The notes below the pieces were generated by a model that was not told the origin of the DNA, made no database searches, and saw only the letters and a program-made list of their open reading frames with translations. From contig AP025576.1 of NCBI GenBank assembly GCA_022845955.1, positions 3,162,001-3,226,000 on the forward strand: a DNA stretch of 64,000 bases, in the 5' to 3' direction. A program made the position numbers and the translations under genes. This DNA is from Lachnospiraceae bacterium (GTDB taxonomy: Bacteria; Bacillota; Clostridia; Lachnospirales; Lachnospiraceae). Positions 8,403 through 16,818 of this stretch are shown here, piece by piece (position 1 is the stretch's first letter; each line of letters opens with the position of its first letter).

Positions 8403-10586
8403 TTGGGCAAGGATTTATTTATTGCGGAGAAACCGAGTGTTGCCCGCGAATTTGCAAAAGCGTTAAAATACAATATGAGCAACCGGGACGGCTATATGGA
8501 ATCGGAACAGGCTATCGTTACCTGGTGCGTAGGGCATTTGGTGACCATGAGCTATCCGGATGCTTATGATCCGGAACTGAAAAGGTGGACGTTGAAAACA
8601 CTGCCTTTTATTCCGGAGGAATATAAATACGAGGTAATACCCGGGGTACAGAAGCAGTTTGACATAGTAAGCGGCCTGCTCAACCGGGAGGATGTGACAA
8701 GAATATATGTATGCACCGACTCCGGACGGGAGGGCGAATACATTTACCGCCTGGTGGAGATGCAGGCGGAGCTTCAGGGAAAAGGTGCCGGTAAGAAGGA
8801 AACTGCCGGAGAACATGGAACCTCCGGAACGCATGGAACCTCCGGAATCCTAGGAAAAGAACGGCGGCGTGTCTGGATCGACTCTCAGACGGAAGAAGAG
8901 ATACTGCGGGGCATCCGGGAGGCGAAGGAATTATCCGCCTATGATAATCTATGTAACGCCGCCTACTTACGGGCGAAGGAAGATTATCTTATGGGCATCA
9001 ATTTTTCACGTGTCCTGACGCTGAAATACGGTACACCAGTGAAAAATTATCTGAAAGCGGAAAAAGCAGTCATATCCGTTGGACGGGTAATGACCTGTGT
9101 CCTTGGAATGATCGTGAACCGGGAACGGGAAATCAGGCAGTTTGTCAAGACACCTTTTTACCGCGTTACAGGCCGCTTTGCCATCGCTTCCGCGGACGGA
9201 CAGACAAACGGAGGGCGCAGTTTTGAAGGGGAATGGAGGGCGGCGGAGGGTTCCGCCTGGTTCCAGTCTCCGGCTTTATATAAGGAAAATGGCTTCAAAC
9301 AAAAAGAGGATGCGCAGAAGCTGCTTTCTTTTTTGGAGGAAGAACCAAAAGAAGCGCCTGTAATTGAGAAAATAGAAAAAAAGAAAGAACAGAAAAATCC
9401 GCCGCTCTTGTATAATCTTGCGGAGCTGCAGAATGACTGTTCCAAGTATTTCAAAATAAGCCCGGATGAAACGCTGCGTATCGTGCAGGAGCTTTACGAA
9501 AAGAAGCTGACCACCTATCCCAGAACGGATGCCCGTGTGCTTTCAACGGCCGTGGCAAAGGAAATACACAAAAATATCGGCGGGCTGCGCGGATTTCAGA
9601 CGGCTGGTGTTTTTGCAGCCCGGATTCTGGAGCAGAAAAGCTGGCAGGGGATAGCAAAAACCAGATATGTCAACGATAAGCAGATAACGGATCATTATGC
9701 TATTATACCCACCGGACAGGGCCTGGGGGCTCTTTCGTCTGTTTCCGGGACAGCGGCAAAGGTATACGAAATCATTGTGAGAAGATTCTTAAGTATTTTT
9801 TATCCGCCTGCCGTTTACCAGAAAATATCCCTGGTAAGTATCATGAAGGGAGAACGTTTTTTCTCCAGCTTCAAAGTACTGACCGATGAAGGTTATCTGC
9901 AGGTAAGCCAGTTTTCTTTCGCCAGAAAAAAAGAGGAAGCACCCAAAACTGAGGAAGGGAAAAAAGAAGGGCAGGAAAATGACAGCCAGGAAGAAGATAT
10001 CCGGTGTGACGCGGATTTCCTGAAGGTGCTGCAGGGCCTGAAAAAAGGGGAGAAGCTTTCCTGTGAAGGGCTGGAAATCAAGGAAGGGGAAACGTCCCCG
10101 CCGAAGCGCTACAATTCAGGAACCATTATCCTTACCATGGAAAACGCAGGACAGTTTATCGAAGATGAAGAACTTCGCGCCCAGATAAAGGGGAGCGGCA
10201 TCGGGACCAGTGCCACAAGGGCCGAAATCCTGAAAAAACTGGTATCTATCCAGTATCTGGCATTAAATAAGAAAACACAGATTATCACTCCCACACAGAT
10301 GGGGGAGATGATATATGATGTTGTATCCGATTCCATAAAGCCCTTGCTGAATCCGGCGCTTACGGCAAGCTGGGAAAAGGGCCTTACAATGGTGGCGGAG
10401 GGGACGATAACAGAAGCGGAATATATGAAAAAGCTCACTGATTTTGTGGGGAGAAGAACAAATATTGTAAAACAGCTGAACAACCAGCAGATTCTGTACC
10501 GGCAGTTTGATGAAAATGCGAAATACTATGTGAAACAGCCTGCCAGGGCCGCGGCCTGTCAGAGCGAACCGAAAAAGGAAGCTTGA
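8403..10586 (+). CDS. topB: DNA topoisomerase III (type IA)
   Basis: A 727-residue type IA topoisomerase. FIAEKPSVAREFA at the N-terminus and DSGREGEYIYRL near residue 110 form the Toprim metal site. SVGRVMTCVLGMI, near 223, and the nucleophile motif LTTYPRTDAR near 370 complete the core, followed by GTSATRAEIL near 600. No C-terminal zinc finger is seen. The start is TTG with AAGAGGT just upstream. Odd: the Toprim domain carries an insert of about 25 Gly/Lys/Thr-rich residues after RLVEMQAEL, encoded in part by an 18-bp direct repeat. It likely decatenates DNA during replication or recombination. Confidence 0.93.
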   Translation: MGKDLFIAEKPSVAREFAKALKYNMSNRDGYMESEQAIVTWCVGHLVTMSYPDAYDPELKRWTLKTLPFIPEEYKYEVIPGVQKQFDIVSGLLNREDVTRIYVCTDSGREGEYIYRLVEMQAELQGKGAGKKETAGEHGTSGTHGTSGILGKERRRVWIDSQTEEEILRGIREAKELSAYDNLCNAAYLRAKEDYLMGINFSRVLTLKYGTPVKNYLKAEKAVISVGRVMTCVLGMIVNREREIRQFVKTPFYRVTGRFAIASADGQTNGGRSFEGEWRAAEGSAWFQSPALYKENGFKQKEDAQKLLSFLEEEPKEAPVIEKIEKKKEQKNPPLLYNLAELQNDCSKYFKISPDETLRIVQELYEKKLTTYPRTDARVLSTAVAKEIHKNIGGLRGFQTAGVFAARILEQKSWQGIAKTRYVNDKQITDHYAIIPTGQGLGALSSVSGTAAKVYEIIVRRFLSIFYPPAVYQKISLVSIMKGERFFSSFKVLTDEGYLQVSQFSFARKKEEAPKTEEGKKEGQENDSQEEDIRCDADFLKVLQGLKKGEKLSCEGLEIKEGETSPPKRYNSGTIILTMENAGQFIEDEELRAQIKGSGIGTSATRAEILKKLVSIQYLALNKKTQIITPTQMGEMIYDVVSDSIKPLLNPALTASWEKGLTMVAEGTITEAEYMKKLTDFVGRRTNIVKQLNNQQILYRQFDENAKYYVKQPARAAACQSEPKKEA
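8814..8847 (+). repeat. In-frame direct repeat inside topB
   Basis: CATGGAACCTCCGGAA occurs at 8814-8829 and 8832-8847, a period of 18 bp. It encodes the twin segment HGTSG.HGTSG inside the Toprim-domain insert, so the reading frame is kept whatever the copy number. Confidence 0.85.
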
Positions 10587-10629
10587 AAACCGGGAAGTTA
10601 CGTGTGGTATTACACAGATAGGAGCAGAC

Positions 10630-11316
10630 ATGGAACAATGTAAAATCAGTAATCTGTATGACTTGAAGGAAACGATTGCAGCACCTGTATTGGAAGGCCG
10701 CACCTACCCATGGGAGGTCCTGCCTGAAATCAAAGCCTTTATCCTGGAACTGGGCAAAACGCTTCCTGCCGATAAATTTGATAAAATCGGAGAGGATGTC
10801 TGGATTGCCAAAACGGCTAAAGTAGCGCCGAGCGCGAATATCAACGGCCCGGCTATTGTGGATGAGGAAGCGGAAATCCGCCACTGCGCTTTTATCAGAG
10901 GAAGTGCCATTGTGGGAAAGGGCGCAGTCGTAGGTAACTCCACGGAGCTTAAAAATGTAATTCTATTTAACAAGGTACAGGTTCCTCATTATAATTATGT
11001 GGGAGACAGTATTCTGGGATACAAATCCCATATGGGAGCCGGTTCCATCACATCCAATGTAAAAAGTGATAAAACCCTTGTTGTCGTAAGGTGCAATGGA
11101 GAAGAATGCCATACAGGCCTGAAAAAATTCGGCGCCATGCTGGGAGATCATGTAGAAGTGGGATGCAATTCCGTCCTGAATCCGGGTACTGTGATAGGCA
11201 GGGGGACCAATATTTATCCTACCTCCATGGTAAGAGGTTTCGTGCCTGCCGACAGTATTTATAAAACAAAAACAGAAATATCCGAAAAGTGCCATGACGA
11301 AGGAAAAACCGACTGA
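10630..11316 (+). CDS. Left-handed beta-helix acyltransferase, GlmU C-terminal-like
   Basis: A 228-residue protein with hexapeptide repeats from about residue 65 to 215 (VWIAKTAKVAPSANING, AEIRHCAFIRGSAIVGKGA, GYKSHMGAGSITSNVKSDK), the fold of GlmU-like acetyl- and nucleotidyl-transferases. It resembles only the C-terminal acetyltransferase half of GlmU; the nucleotidyltransferase half is absent, so the usual database name UDP-GlcNAc pyrophosphorylase would be misleading. AGGAG precedes the ATG. The gene follows topB by about 40 nt and ends at a strong terminator. Acceptor and donor are unknown. Confidence 0.75.
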   Translation: MEQCKISNLYDLKETIAAPVLEGRTYPWEVLPEIKAFILELGKTLPADKFDKIGEDVWIAKTAKVAPSANINGPAIVDEEAEIRHCAFIRGSAIVGKGAVVGNSTELKNVILFNKVQVPHYNYVGDSILGYKSHMGAGSITSNVKSDKTLVVVRCNGEECHTGLKKFGAMLGDHVEVGCNSVLNPGTVIGRGTNIYPTSMVRGFVPADSIYKTKTEISEKCHDEGKTD

Positions 11317-11335
11317 CAGGCAGAGGAAATGACAG

Positions 11336-11369
11336 GAACCGGCGGAACGTTATCTGCCGGTTCTTTTTT
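11336..11369 (+). terminator. Intrinsic terminator
   Basis: GAACCGGC (11336-11343) pairs with GCCGGTTC (11356-11363) and is followed by six T. It closes the asd-topB-acyltransferase run. Confidence 0.88.
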
Positions 11370-11462
11370 CATACAACGGACGACACACGGAACGCGGCAT
11401 CCGCTGCTTTTCCGGCGGCAGGCCGCGTTATTATACGGAACGAGCGAATATGGAAAATTGTA

Positions 11463-11531
11463 TTGACGAATATATATTTTTCGTGTATAGTTACTGTTAG
11501 ACGCGTTAATGCTTGCACGCGCTAAAGCGTC
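11463..11531 (+). promoter_or_regulatory. Sigma-A promoter with imperfect palindrome at the start point (trpX)
   Basis: TTGACG (11463-11468), 17 bp, TATAGT (11486-11491) is close to consensus. The expected start point falls at the beginning of a 32-bp imperfect palindrome centred on TGCA (11500-11531; ends GACGC and GCGTC). It could be an operator or a 5' mRNA hairpin. No T-box or tryptophan leader peptide was recognised. Confidence 0.65.
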
Positions 11532-11558
11532 AAACTGCAAAGAAAAGAGGAAAATGTT

Positions 11559-12644
11559 ATGAAAAGGTTATTGGCAATCGCAACCGCCTTTACTATGACG
11601 GCAGTTATGCTGGCAGGCTGTGGAAGCAATACACAGGACAGCGCATCCAACACTTCTGCAGCGTCGGAACCCGCCGCACAGGAATCCGTCCAGCCGGAAG
11701 CGGCAGAGAGCACGGCGGCGGAAACGGGAGAAGCCGCAGGTGCCCAGGCAGATGCGGATAAGGTATACCAGATTGGAATCTGCCAGCTATTACAGCATGA
11801 TGCCCTGGATGCCGCAACCCTGGGCTTCAAAGAAGCAATGATTGAGAAGCTGGGAGAAGATAAGGTAAAATTTGATGAACAGAATGCATCCGGTGATTCC
11901 GCAACCTGTGCAACAATCATTAACCAGTTTGTATCCGCAGATGTGGATCTGATTCTGGCAAATGCCACGGCATCCCTGCAGGCCGCTGCAGCAGGAACCG
12001 GCACGATCCCTATTCTGGGAACCTCCATTACCGATTATGCAACCGCTCTGGAAATCGACAGCTGGAACGGTGTTACAGGCAAGAATATTTCCGGGACATC
12101 GGATCTGGCTCCCCTGAAGGAACAGGCCGCCATGCTCAACGAGTTGTTCCCGGATGCGAAAACAGTAGGTCTGTTGTATTGCTCTGCAGAAGCGAACTCT
12201 GTATACCAGGCAGATACGATCCAGGGCTTCCTGGAGGAATATGGATACACCTGCAAGACCTATACTTTTGCAGATTCCAATGATATCGCTTCTGTAACGA
12301 CCAATGCTGCCGGAGAATGCGATGTTATCTACGTTCCCACCGACAATACCTCGGCTTCCAATACGGAAGTGATCAATAACGTATGTCTCCCTGCAGGCGT
12401 TCCCATCATCGCAGGCGAGGAAGGTATCTGCAAAGGCTGTGGTGTTGCAACCCTGTCCATCAGCTATTATGATATCGGATACAAGGCCGGTGAAATGGCA
12501 GTGGATATCCTGGTTAACGGCGCAGACATTACAACAATGCCGATTGAATCTGCTCCCAATGTAACCAAGGAATACAACGAAGCTATCTGCAAGGAACTGA
12601 ATATTACGGTGCCTGACGACTATGTGGCCATCAAGGCAGAATAA
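11559..12644 (+). CDS. ABC substrate-binding lipoprotein, TrpX-type
   Basis: A 361-residue exported lipoprotein: basic start, hydrophobic run, then the lipobox LAGC with the lipidated cysteine at residue 21. A Ser/Ala/Glu-rich linker to about residue 66 tethers the binding domain, which starts at KVYQIGICQLLQHDALD, typical of the ABC_sub_bind family (PF04392). Members linked to this type of permease bind aromatic amino acids, tryptophan in Streptococcus TrpXYZ. A near-consensus promoter lies upstream and a terminator-like hairpin follows, which would make this gene more abundant than its permease and ATPase. Tryptophan specificity is inference from family only. Confidence 0.88.
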   Translation: MKRLLAIATAFTMTAVMLAGCGSNTQDSASNTSAASEPAAQESVQPEAAESTAAETGEAAGAQADADKVYQIGICQLLQHDALDAATLGFKEAMIEKLGEDKVKFDEQNASGDSATCATIINQFVSADVDLILANATASLQAAAAGTGTIPILGTSITDYATALEIDSWNGVTGKNISGTSDLAPLKEQAAMLNELFPDAKTVGLLYCSAEANSVYQADTIQGFLEEYGYTCKTYTFADSNDIASVTTNAAGECDVIYVPTDNTSASNTEVINNVCLPAGVPIIAGEEGICKGCGVATLSISYYDIGYKAGEMAVDILVNGADITTMPIESAPNVTKEYNEAICKELNITVPDDYVAIKAE

Positions 12645-12698
12645 CCAGTAGCTCCTACATAACGTGAAATGCGGATGTGTGCCTGTCGGGCACCCCAC

Positions 12699-12736
12699 AA
12701 AAGCGGTTAAAAAGCCCTGCTTTTTTGCCGCTTTTT
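12699..12736 (+). terminator. Terminator between trpX-like and trpY-like genes
   Basis: AAAAGCGG (12699-12706) pairs with CCGCTTTT (12728-12735); a nested AAAAAGC/GCTTTTTT extends the stem. Read-through or a further promoter (TATAAT at 12792-12797, poor -35) would be needed for the downstream genes. Confidence 0.75.
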
Positions 12737-12846
12737 GTCGTCCGCCGCATTTTTAACAAAAAAAGAGATATCTTTTCAGAATGATTTCCTTTATAATAAA
12801 TACCTGTGAAGCCTAAAATATATGAAGATACGGGGAGGAAAATGAC

Positions 12847-13776
12847 GTGAACATTATGTCACTCTTTAACGCGCTGCCAGGCGCCTGCGCCCAGGGCCTT
12901 ATCTGGGGAATTATGGCAATAGGGGTCTATATTACCTATAAGATTCTGGATCTGGCAGATTTGACTGTAGACGGTACCATGGCTACAGGAGGGGCCGTAT
13001 GTATTATGATGATACGTGCAGGCCATTCTATCGGGATTTCCCTTTTGTTTGCGGTGCTGGCCGGTGCCCTGGCGGGACTTGTCACCGGTATTTTCCATAC
13101 GACTATGGGAATACCTGCCATTCTTGCCGGAATACTGACGCAGCTGGGCCTTTATTCAGTTAACCTGAGAATTCTGGGAAACAGCTCCAACCAGGCTGTG
13201 GGAGTAGATAAATACGATTTACTTGTTTCCCTGCGCTATATTAAAGACGTACCTTTTTATCAGAACACTATTTTGATATGCATTGTTATTCTGATTATAT
13301 TGATTGCCCTGCTGTACTGGTTTTTCGGTACGGAGCTCGGCTGTTCCATCCGTGCAACCGGATCCAATCCCAACATGTCCAGAGCCCAGGGAATCAATAC
13401 GAACTTCTGTAAAATCCTGGGCCTCATGCTTTCCAATGGAATCGTGGCTTTCGCCAGCGCGCTGTATGCCCAATACCAGGGCTTTGCGGATGTGAACATG
13501 GGACGCGGAGCCATTGTTATCGGTCTGGCGGCTGTAATCATCGGTGAAGTTATCTTCAGCCGTGTGCGCGGTAATTTTGCTTTCAAATTGTTTTCAGCAG
13601 CGCTGGGAGCGATTATCTATTATATCGTCCTTCAGGTGGTACTGTGGCTGGGCCTGAATTCCAATGACCTGAAGCTGTTCTCCGCCCTGGTAGTGGCCCT
13701 GTTCCTTGCGATACCTTATCTGAAGGGACAATATTTTAAAAAGCCGGCCAAAAAAGGAGGTGCGCCTCATGCTTAG
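12847..13776 (+). CDS. ABC permease, TrpY-type
   Basis: A 309-residue membrane protein with about eight to ten hydrophobic segments. The stretch YKILDLADLTVDGTMATGG near residue 34 is diagnostic of this permease group, which works with TrpX-type binding proteins. The start is GTG with GGGGAGG 8 nt upstream; a nearby ATG at 12842 is out of frame. The last 8 nt overlap the ATPase gene. Together with its neighbours it should import a small amino-acid-like solute. Confidence 0.88.
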   Translation: MNIMSLFNALPGACAQGLIWGIMAIGVYITYKILDLADLTVDGTMATGGAVCIMMIRAGHSIGISLLFAVLAGALAGLVTGIFHTTMGIPAILAGILTQLGLYSVNLRILGNSSNQAVGVDKYDLLVSLRYIKDVPFYQNTILICIVILIILIALLYWFFGTELGCSIRATGSNPNMSRAQGINTNFCKILGLMLSNGIVAFASALYAQYQGFADVNMGRGAIVIGLAAVIIGEVIFSRVRGNFAFKLFSAALGAIIYYIVLQVVLWLGLNSNDLKLFSALVVALFLAIPYLKGQYFKKPAKKGGAPHA

Positions 13777-14563
13777 TTTATCCGGGATTACCAAAACATT
13801 TAATGCAGGTACCATCAACGAGAAAACAGCCCTGAACGGTTTATCCCTTGAACTGGAAGAAGGGGATTTCGTTACCGTTATCGGCGGAAACGGCGCCGGT
13901 AAATCCACCATGCTCAATGCAGTGGCTGGTGTTTTTGCCGTCGATGAAGGCAGCATTACCATAGACGGCATCAATGTAACCAAGCTGCCGGAGTATAGAC
14001 GTGCCAAATATCTGGGCCGTGTATTCCAGGACCCTATGACGGGAACTGCCGCAAACATGCAGATAGAAGAAAATCTGGCACTGGCATCCAGGAGAGGGAG
14101 CTTGCGTACCCTGCGTTCCGGAATATCCCAAAAGGAACGCGCCCAATACCAGGAACAGCTTAAAATTCTGGAACTGGGCCTGGAATTCCGCATGACCAGC
14201 AAAGTCGGCCTTCTTTCCGGCGGACAGCGCCAGGCGCTTACCCTGCTTATGGCAACCCTGAAAAAACCCCGCCTCCTTCTTCTGGATGAGCATACGGCCG
14301 CGCTGGATCCCAAGACAGCCGCCAAGGTGCTGGAAATCACGGAAAAAATAGTGGAGAGGGATCAGCTCACCACTTTGATGATTACACACAATATGAAGGA
14401 TGCCATTGCCCATGGGAACCGCCTGATAATGATGCATGAAGGAAGGGTTATTTATGATGTGGCAGGGGAAGAAAAGAAGAAGCTTCATGTATCCGATCTC
14501 CTTAAAAAGTTCGAACAAGCCAGCGGAGGAGAATTTGCTAACGACCGCATGATGCTGAACTAA
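13769..14563 (+). CDS. ABC ATPase, TrpZ-type
   Basis: A 264-residue ATPase with Walker A GGNGAGKST near residue 40, Q-loop VFQDPMTGTAANM near 87, signature LLSGGQRQALTLLMA near 145, Walker B RLLLLDEHTAALDPKT near 167 and ITHNMKDA near 208. The Walker B glutamate is followed by HTAALD instead of the usual PTSALD, as in other members of this group. ATG 13769 is set by GGAGG at 13756-13760; it overlaps the permease stop. Its final codons (ending RMMLN and stop) form the start of a tandem-repeat unit that continues into the spacer. Confidence 0.9.
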   Translation: MLSLSGITKTFNAGTINEKTALNGLSLELEEGDFVTVIGGNGAGKSTMLNAVAGVFAVDEGSITIDGINVTKLPEYRRAKYLGRVFQDPMTGTAANMQIEENLALASRRGSLRTLRSGISQKERAQYQEQLKILELGLEFRMTSKVGLLSGGQRQALTLLMATLKKPRLLLLDEHTAALDPKTAAKVLEITEKIVERDQLTTLMITHNMKDAIAHGNRLIMMHEGRVIYDVAGEEKKKLHVSDLLKKFEQASGGEFANDRMMLN

Positions 14564-14660
14564 AGCCAAGGGATGATATAGCGGTCGTTTAAGAGCGCAT
14601 GATGCTGAACTAAAGCCAAGGGATGATATGGCGGTCGTTTAAGAGCGCATGATGCTGAAC
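14547..14660 (+). repeat. 50-bp tandem repeat at the end of the ATPase gene
   Basis: A 50-bp unit beginning GCATGATGCTGAAC starts at 14547, 14597 and 14647; the third copy stops after 14 nt. The first unit includes the last codons and stop of the ATPase gene; the copies differ at one base (14580 A versus 14630 G). It arose by duplication of the gene 3' end plus spacer. Confidence 0.9.
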
Positions 14661-14695
14661 CAGGTATTATTGATATTCAAGAAGAAAAGCAGGAG

Positions 14696-14720
14696 CGGCG
14701 GCCGGGCGGGCCGCCGTTTT
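14696..14720 (+). terminator. Intrinsic terminator of the ABC importer operon
   Basis: CGGCGGCC (14696-14703) pairs with GGCCGCCG (14709-14716), then TTTTG and TCTCTTT. Confidence 0.8.
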
Positions 14721-14928
14721 GTCTCTTTCCGTATCCTCGACAAATCTTTGACAATTTTTTTCAAAAAGGCTAGATTTTTGACCTGAAATATGAGAAAATA
14801 ATACGAGCGATTAGGGACAGGTACTTTTGCGGCCTTTTTGCCGTCTGAGTATTTTGTTTTCAATAAGGTACCTTTTATCAGGTACCACTGTTTGCTAATA
14901 CAATCTACATATCGAAAGGAGTTTTCAC
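14721..14928 (+). promoter_or_regulatory. Leader region of the scaffold/GGGtGRT pair
   Basis: TTGACA (14748-14753), 17 bp, TAGATT (14771-14776) is a candidate promoter. CTCGACAAA (14736-14744) just upstream is an 8-of-9 match to a Spo0A box on the minus strand. Near the gene, GGTACC (14867-14872) and GGTACC (14881-14886) flank TTTTATCA and could pair in the leader; a similar AAGGTACTTTTTATC occurs upstream of argH. AAAGGAG precedes the ATG. Confidence 0.4.
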
Positions 14929-15621
14929 ATGATCTATTCAAAAGAAGTTGAAGAAATGTGTCCAGTAGCACAAGGCGTTGCTCACGGCTGTGCTCCGATC
15001 CCTGAAGAAGCAAAATGGGTAAAATCCAAAGAAGTTAAAGACATTTCCGGCCTTACACACGGTATTGGCTGGTGTGCACCTCAGCAGGGAGCCTGCAAGC
15101 TTACTCTGAACGTTAAAGAGGGTATTATCCAGGAAGCTTTGATTGAGACAATCGGATGCTCCGGTATGACTCACTCCGCAGCTATGGCAGCAGAGATCCT
15201 TCCGGGAAGAACGGTTCTGGAAGCTTTAAATACAGACCTTGTATGTGATGCTATCAATACCGCTATGAGAGAGCTGTTCTTACAGATCGCTTACGGCAGA
15301 ACACAGAGCGCGTTCTCCGAAGACGGACTTCCTGTAGGCGCAGGCCTGGAAGACCTTGGTAAAGGCTTAAGAAGCCAGGTTGGTACCATGTATGGTACTC
15401 TGAAGAAGGGGCCCCGTTATCTGGAAATGGCCGAAGGCTATGTGACCGGTATCGCCCTTGACGAAGAAGATCAGATTATCGGCTACCAGTTCGTAAGCCT
15501 TGGAAAGATGACAGACTTTATCAAGAAGGGCGACGATCCCAACACAGCTTATGAGAAAGCAAAAGGTCAGTACGGCCGTGTTGCTGATGCTGTTAAGATC
15601 ATCGATCCGAGAAAGGAATAA
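14929..15621 (+). CDS. Iron-sulfur cluster assembly scaffold-like protein
   Basis: A 230-residue cytosolic protein. The part from about residue 30 to 130 resembles NifU/IscU scaffolds, with cysteines in HGIGWCAPQQGACKL (near 50) and IETIGCSGMTHSAAMAAEIL (near 80); further cysteines lie at the N-terminus (CPVAQGVAHGC). In Lachnospiraceae and relatives it is found beside a GGGtGRT gene, as here with a 15-nt gap, and the two appear to be an operon. Codon use leans to GTT, GCT and AAA more than in neighbouring genes and the ribosome site is strong, suggesting high expression. Whether it truly builds clusters or serves GGGtGRT alone is unknown. Confidence 0.8.
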   Translation: MIYSKEVEEMCPVAQGVAHGCAPIPEEAKWVKSKEVKDISGLTHGIGWCAPQQGACKLTLNVKEGIIQEALIETIGCSGMTHSAAMAAEILPGRTVLEALNTDLVCDAINTAMRELFLQIAYGRTQSAFSEDGLPVGAGLEDLGKGLRSQVGTMYGTLKKGPRYLEMAEGYVTGIALDEEDQIIGYQFVSLGKMTDFIKKGDDPNTAYEKAKGQYGRVADAVKIIDPRKE

Positions 15622-15636
15622 GAGGAGGTAGCGGAA

Positions 15637-16647
15637 ATGGCTTTATTTGAATCATATGAAAGACGTATTGATAAAATCAATGCCGTATTGAACAGCTACG
15701 GCATCGCTTCCCTTGAAGAAGCTGAAAAAATCACAAAAGATGCTGGACTCGATGTATACGACCAGGTTAAGAAAATCCAGCCTATCTGTTTTGAGAATGC
15801 TTGCTGGGCTTACATCGTAGGCGCTGCGATCGCAATTAAGAAAGGCTGTAAAAGAGCGGCTGATGCAGCAGCAGCAATCGGTGAAGGCCTTCAGGCTTTC
15901 TGTATCCCCGGTTCCGTTGCGGATACCCGTAAGGTAGGTCTCGGACATGGTAATCTTGGAAAGATGCTTCTGGAAGAAGAAACTGAATGCTTCTGCTTCC
16001 TGGCAGGACATGAATCCTTTGCAGCAGCGGAAGGTGCTATCGGTATAGCAGAAAAAGCAAACAAGGTACGTCAGAAACCCTTAAGGGTTATCCTGAATGG
16101 TCTTGGTAAAGATGCTGCTCAGGTTATCTCCAGAATCAATGGATTTACCTTTGTAGAGACTGAATATGATCCTTATACAAATACCGTTAAGGAAGTATAT
16201 CGTAAAGCTTATTCCGAAGGACTTCGTGCAAAGGTTAACTGCTATGGCGCAAACGATGTTTGTGAAGGCGTTGCTATCATGCACAAAGAAGGTGTAGATG
16301 TTTCCATTACAGGTAACTCCACCAATCCCACCAGATTCCAGCATCCCGTTGCAGGAACCTATAAGAAAGAATGCCTGGAGCAGGGTAAGAAATACTTCTC
16401 CGTAGCTTCCGGCGGTGGTACAGGCCGTACACTTCATCCCGATAACATGGCGGCAGGCCCTGCTTCCTATGGTATGACGGATACGATGGGCCGTATGCAT
16501 TCCGACGCACAGTTCGCTGGCTCTTCTTCCGTTCCGGCTCATGTGGAAATGATGGGGCTGATTGGCGCGGGCAATAACCCGATGGTCGGCATGACCGTGG
16601 CTGTTGCGGTTAGCATCGAGGAGAGCGCTAAAGCAGGTAAATTTTAA
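15637..16647 (+). CDS. GGGtGRT protein
   Basis: A 336-residue protein named for its motif, seen here as ASGGGTGRTLHPDNMAAGPA near residue 262. The motif and the small-residue-rich C-terminus (GLIGAGNNPMVGMTVAVAVS) are well kept in this family, whose function is not established to my knowledge. No membrane segment or signal peptide is visible. GAGGAGG sits before the ATG. Codon use suggests strong expression. It is paired with the scaffold-like gene and ends at a hairpin terminator. A decayed copy of its last 25 codons lies 0.7 kb downstream, beyond a HicAB module, so this 3' end has served as a duplication or insertion point. Confidence 0.85.
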   Translation: MALFESYERRIDKINAVLNSYGIASLEEAEKITKDAGLDVYDQVKKIQPICFENACWAYIVGAAIAIKKGCKRAADAAAAIGEGLQAFCIPGSVADTRKVGLGHGNLGKMLLEEETECFCFLAGHESFAAAEGAIGIAEKANKVRQKPLRVILNGLGKDAAQVISRINGFTFVETEYDPYTNTVKEVYRKAYSEGLRAKVNCYGANDVCEGVAIMHKEGVDVSITGNSTNPTRFQHPVAGTYKKECLEQGKKYFSVASGGGTGRTLHPDNMAAGPASYGMTDTMGRMHSDAQFAGSSSVPAHVEMMGLIGAGNNPMVGMTVAVAVSIEESAKAGKF

Positions 16648-16679
16648 GGAAACACGCATAGAATAAGGGTTTCTAAAGG

Positions 16680-16713
16680 CTGCACTAACTTTTCGTGGTT
16701 GGTGCAGTTTTTT
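16680..16713 (+). terminator. Terminator T1 of the GGGtGRT gene
   Basis: CTGCACTAAC (16680-16689) pairs with GTTGGTGCAG (16698-16707) with one mismatch, followed by six T. Two diverged relatives of the same hairpin occur at 17476 and 17666. Confidence 0.88.
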
Positions 16714-16778
16714 AGCGCTTAGAACGTGATTTATGAAATTTACTAATATAAGTATAGCAAATGGATGCATGTTTATGA

Positions 16779-16784
16779 TACAAT
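16779..16784 (+). promoter_or_regulatory. Extended -10 of the hicAB promoter
   Basis: TGATACAAT (hexamer 16779-16784) is an extended -10; the -35 (TAGCAA, 16755-16760, 18 bp away) is poor, as usual with an extended -10. It lies 35 bp before the hicA start. Confidence 0.5.
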
Positions 16785-16818
16785 AATATATAGGCGACAT
16801 GGCAGTGAGGGGAACAAT

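Noticed and set aside
11370..11558. T-box riboswitch or trp leader peptide before the TrpX-type gene
   Set aside because: No T-box consensus, no terminator and no run of Trp codons; a plain promoter with a palindrome explains the region.
14547..14660. CRISPR array
   Set aside because: The units are contiguous with no unique spacers, only 2.3 copies, and start inside a gene.
14736..14744. Second Spo0A box, upstream of the scaffold/GGGtGRT pair
   Set aside because: Only 8 of 9 bases match and such near-matches are expected by chance; kept as a note, not a call.
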